From positions 117,809,033 through 117,873,032 of the forward strand of contig NC_081841.1 in the NCBI RefSeq assembly GCF_963259705.1: DNA of 64,000 nucleotides, read 5' to 3'. This stretch comes from Myotis daubentonii (taxonomy: Eukaryota; Chordata; Mammalia; Chiroptera; Vespertilionidae). The position numbers were made by a program, and so were the translations under genes. Shown piece by piece: positions 63,915-64,000 of this stretch (position 1 is the stretch's first letter; each line of letters starts with the position of its first letter). The notes below the pieces were generated by a model. The model was not told the DNA's origin. It saw nothing but the letters and a program-made list of their open reading frames with translations, and searched no databases.

Positions 63915-64000
63915 AATATGAAGGTGTAAGAAGCAGTTGAAACACAAGTAAATAGAATCTAACTACATTTACTGCCGAGTTCAATTACCGAGATTGCAGG
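63915..64000 (+). repeat. Start of a third 16-mer copy (partial)
   Basis: The last 86 bases repeat the opening of the 16-mer, with GAAGGTGTAAG at 63920 and GAGATTGCAGG at the very end, as at 51587 and 57752. The array therefore continues beyond the right edge. Confidence 0.85.

Larger units (their letters stand above)
1..64000 (+). repeat. Tandem satellite array, about 382-bp monomer
   Basis: The whole window is head-to-tail copies of one monomer in one orientation. Starts (AATATGAAC or ATTATGAAC) fall at 1, 379, 762, 1145, 1528, 1907, 2289, 2672, 3050, 3433 and so on to 63915, giving 167 complete monomers and one partial. Typical lengths are 383, 381-382 and 378-379 bp, with five of 407 bp. 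No open reading frame exceeds about 76 codons. Most monomer lengths are not multiples of three and every frame meets stops, so no frame can run through the array. No unique flank, transposon end, telomeric repeat, rRNA or tRNA was seen. The arrangement is that of eukaryotic heterochromatic or centromeric satellite DNA. I do not recognise the family and assign no species. Confidence 0.97.

Noticed and set aside
1..64000. CRISPR array or transposon with long direct repeats
   Set aside because: The repeat is continuous with no unique spacers, no terminal inverted repeats, no target-site duplications and no transposase or reverse transcriptase frame.

Overview
The window is one uninterrupted tandem satellite array. 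From base 1 to 64000 it holds a single family of head-to-tail monomers, all in the same orientation. Counting from the recurrent AATATGAAC (or ATTATGAAC) that I use as monomer start, there are 167 complete monomers and one partial at the right edge. Nearly all are 377-385 bp, mostly 383, 381-382 or 378-379; five are 407 bp because of an extra 25 bp. G+C is about 30% in the lines I sampled. I found no protein gene, RNA gene, transposon, CRISPR array or unique sequence, and neither edge of the array is inside the window. The arrangement is that of eukaryotic constitutive heterochromatin or a centromere. I do not recognise the satellite and cannot name the organism.

The array is organised at several nested scales. 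Inside one monomer there is a diverged internal repeat of about 120 bp, a short inverted repeat and a TTCCCGGGAA palindrome. There are two monomer types: a majority type I, and a diverged type II found at 39 of 168 starts, never adjacent and usually 3-5 monomers apart. Above that are higher-order repeats (HORs) that change along the window.

Layout: 1-3049 is two copies of a 4-monomer HOR. About 3345-11120 is a block whose near-copy lies about 33.2 kb downstream at about 36560-44341; each copy carries its own in-register change of three monomers. 11073-14884 is two tandem copies of a 5-monomer HOR (1906 bp), which is part of a 22-monomer unit (11073-19471, 8399 bp). A second copy of that unit starts at 19472 and stays collinear to about 26325. 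27108-36560 is a mosaic of pieces of the same units. 44342-51586 is irregular and looks more diverged. 51587-63914 is two copies of a 16-monomer HOR (6165 and 6163 bp), each built as 7 + 7 + 2 monomers; a third copy begins at 63915.

There is no gene circuit here. The biology in the sequence is turnover of the array by unequal exchange and conversion, recorded in copy offsets, junctions and shared private variants. A role in centromere or heterochromatin function is inference only. All copy comparisons were made by eye, so junctions are good to roughly 100 bp and no percentage identities are given.
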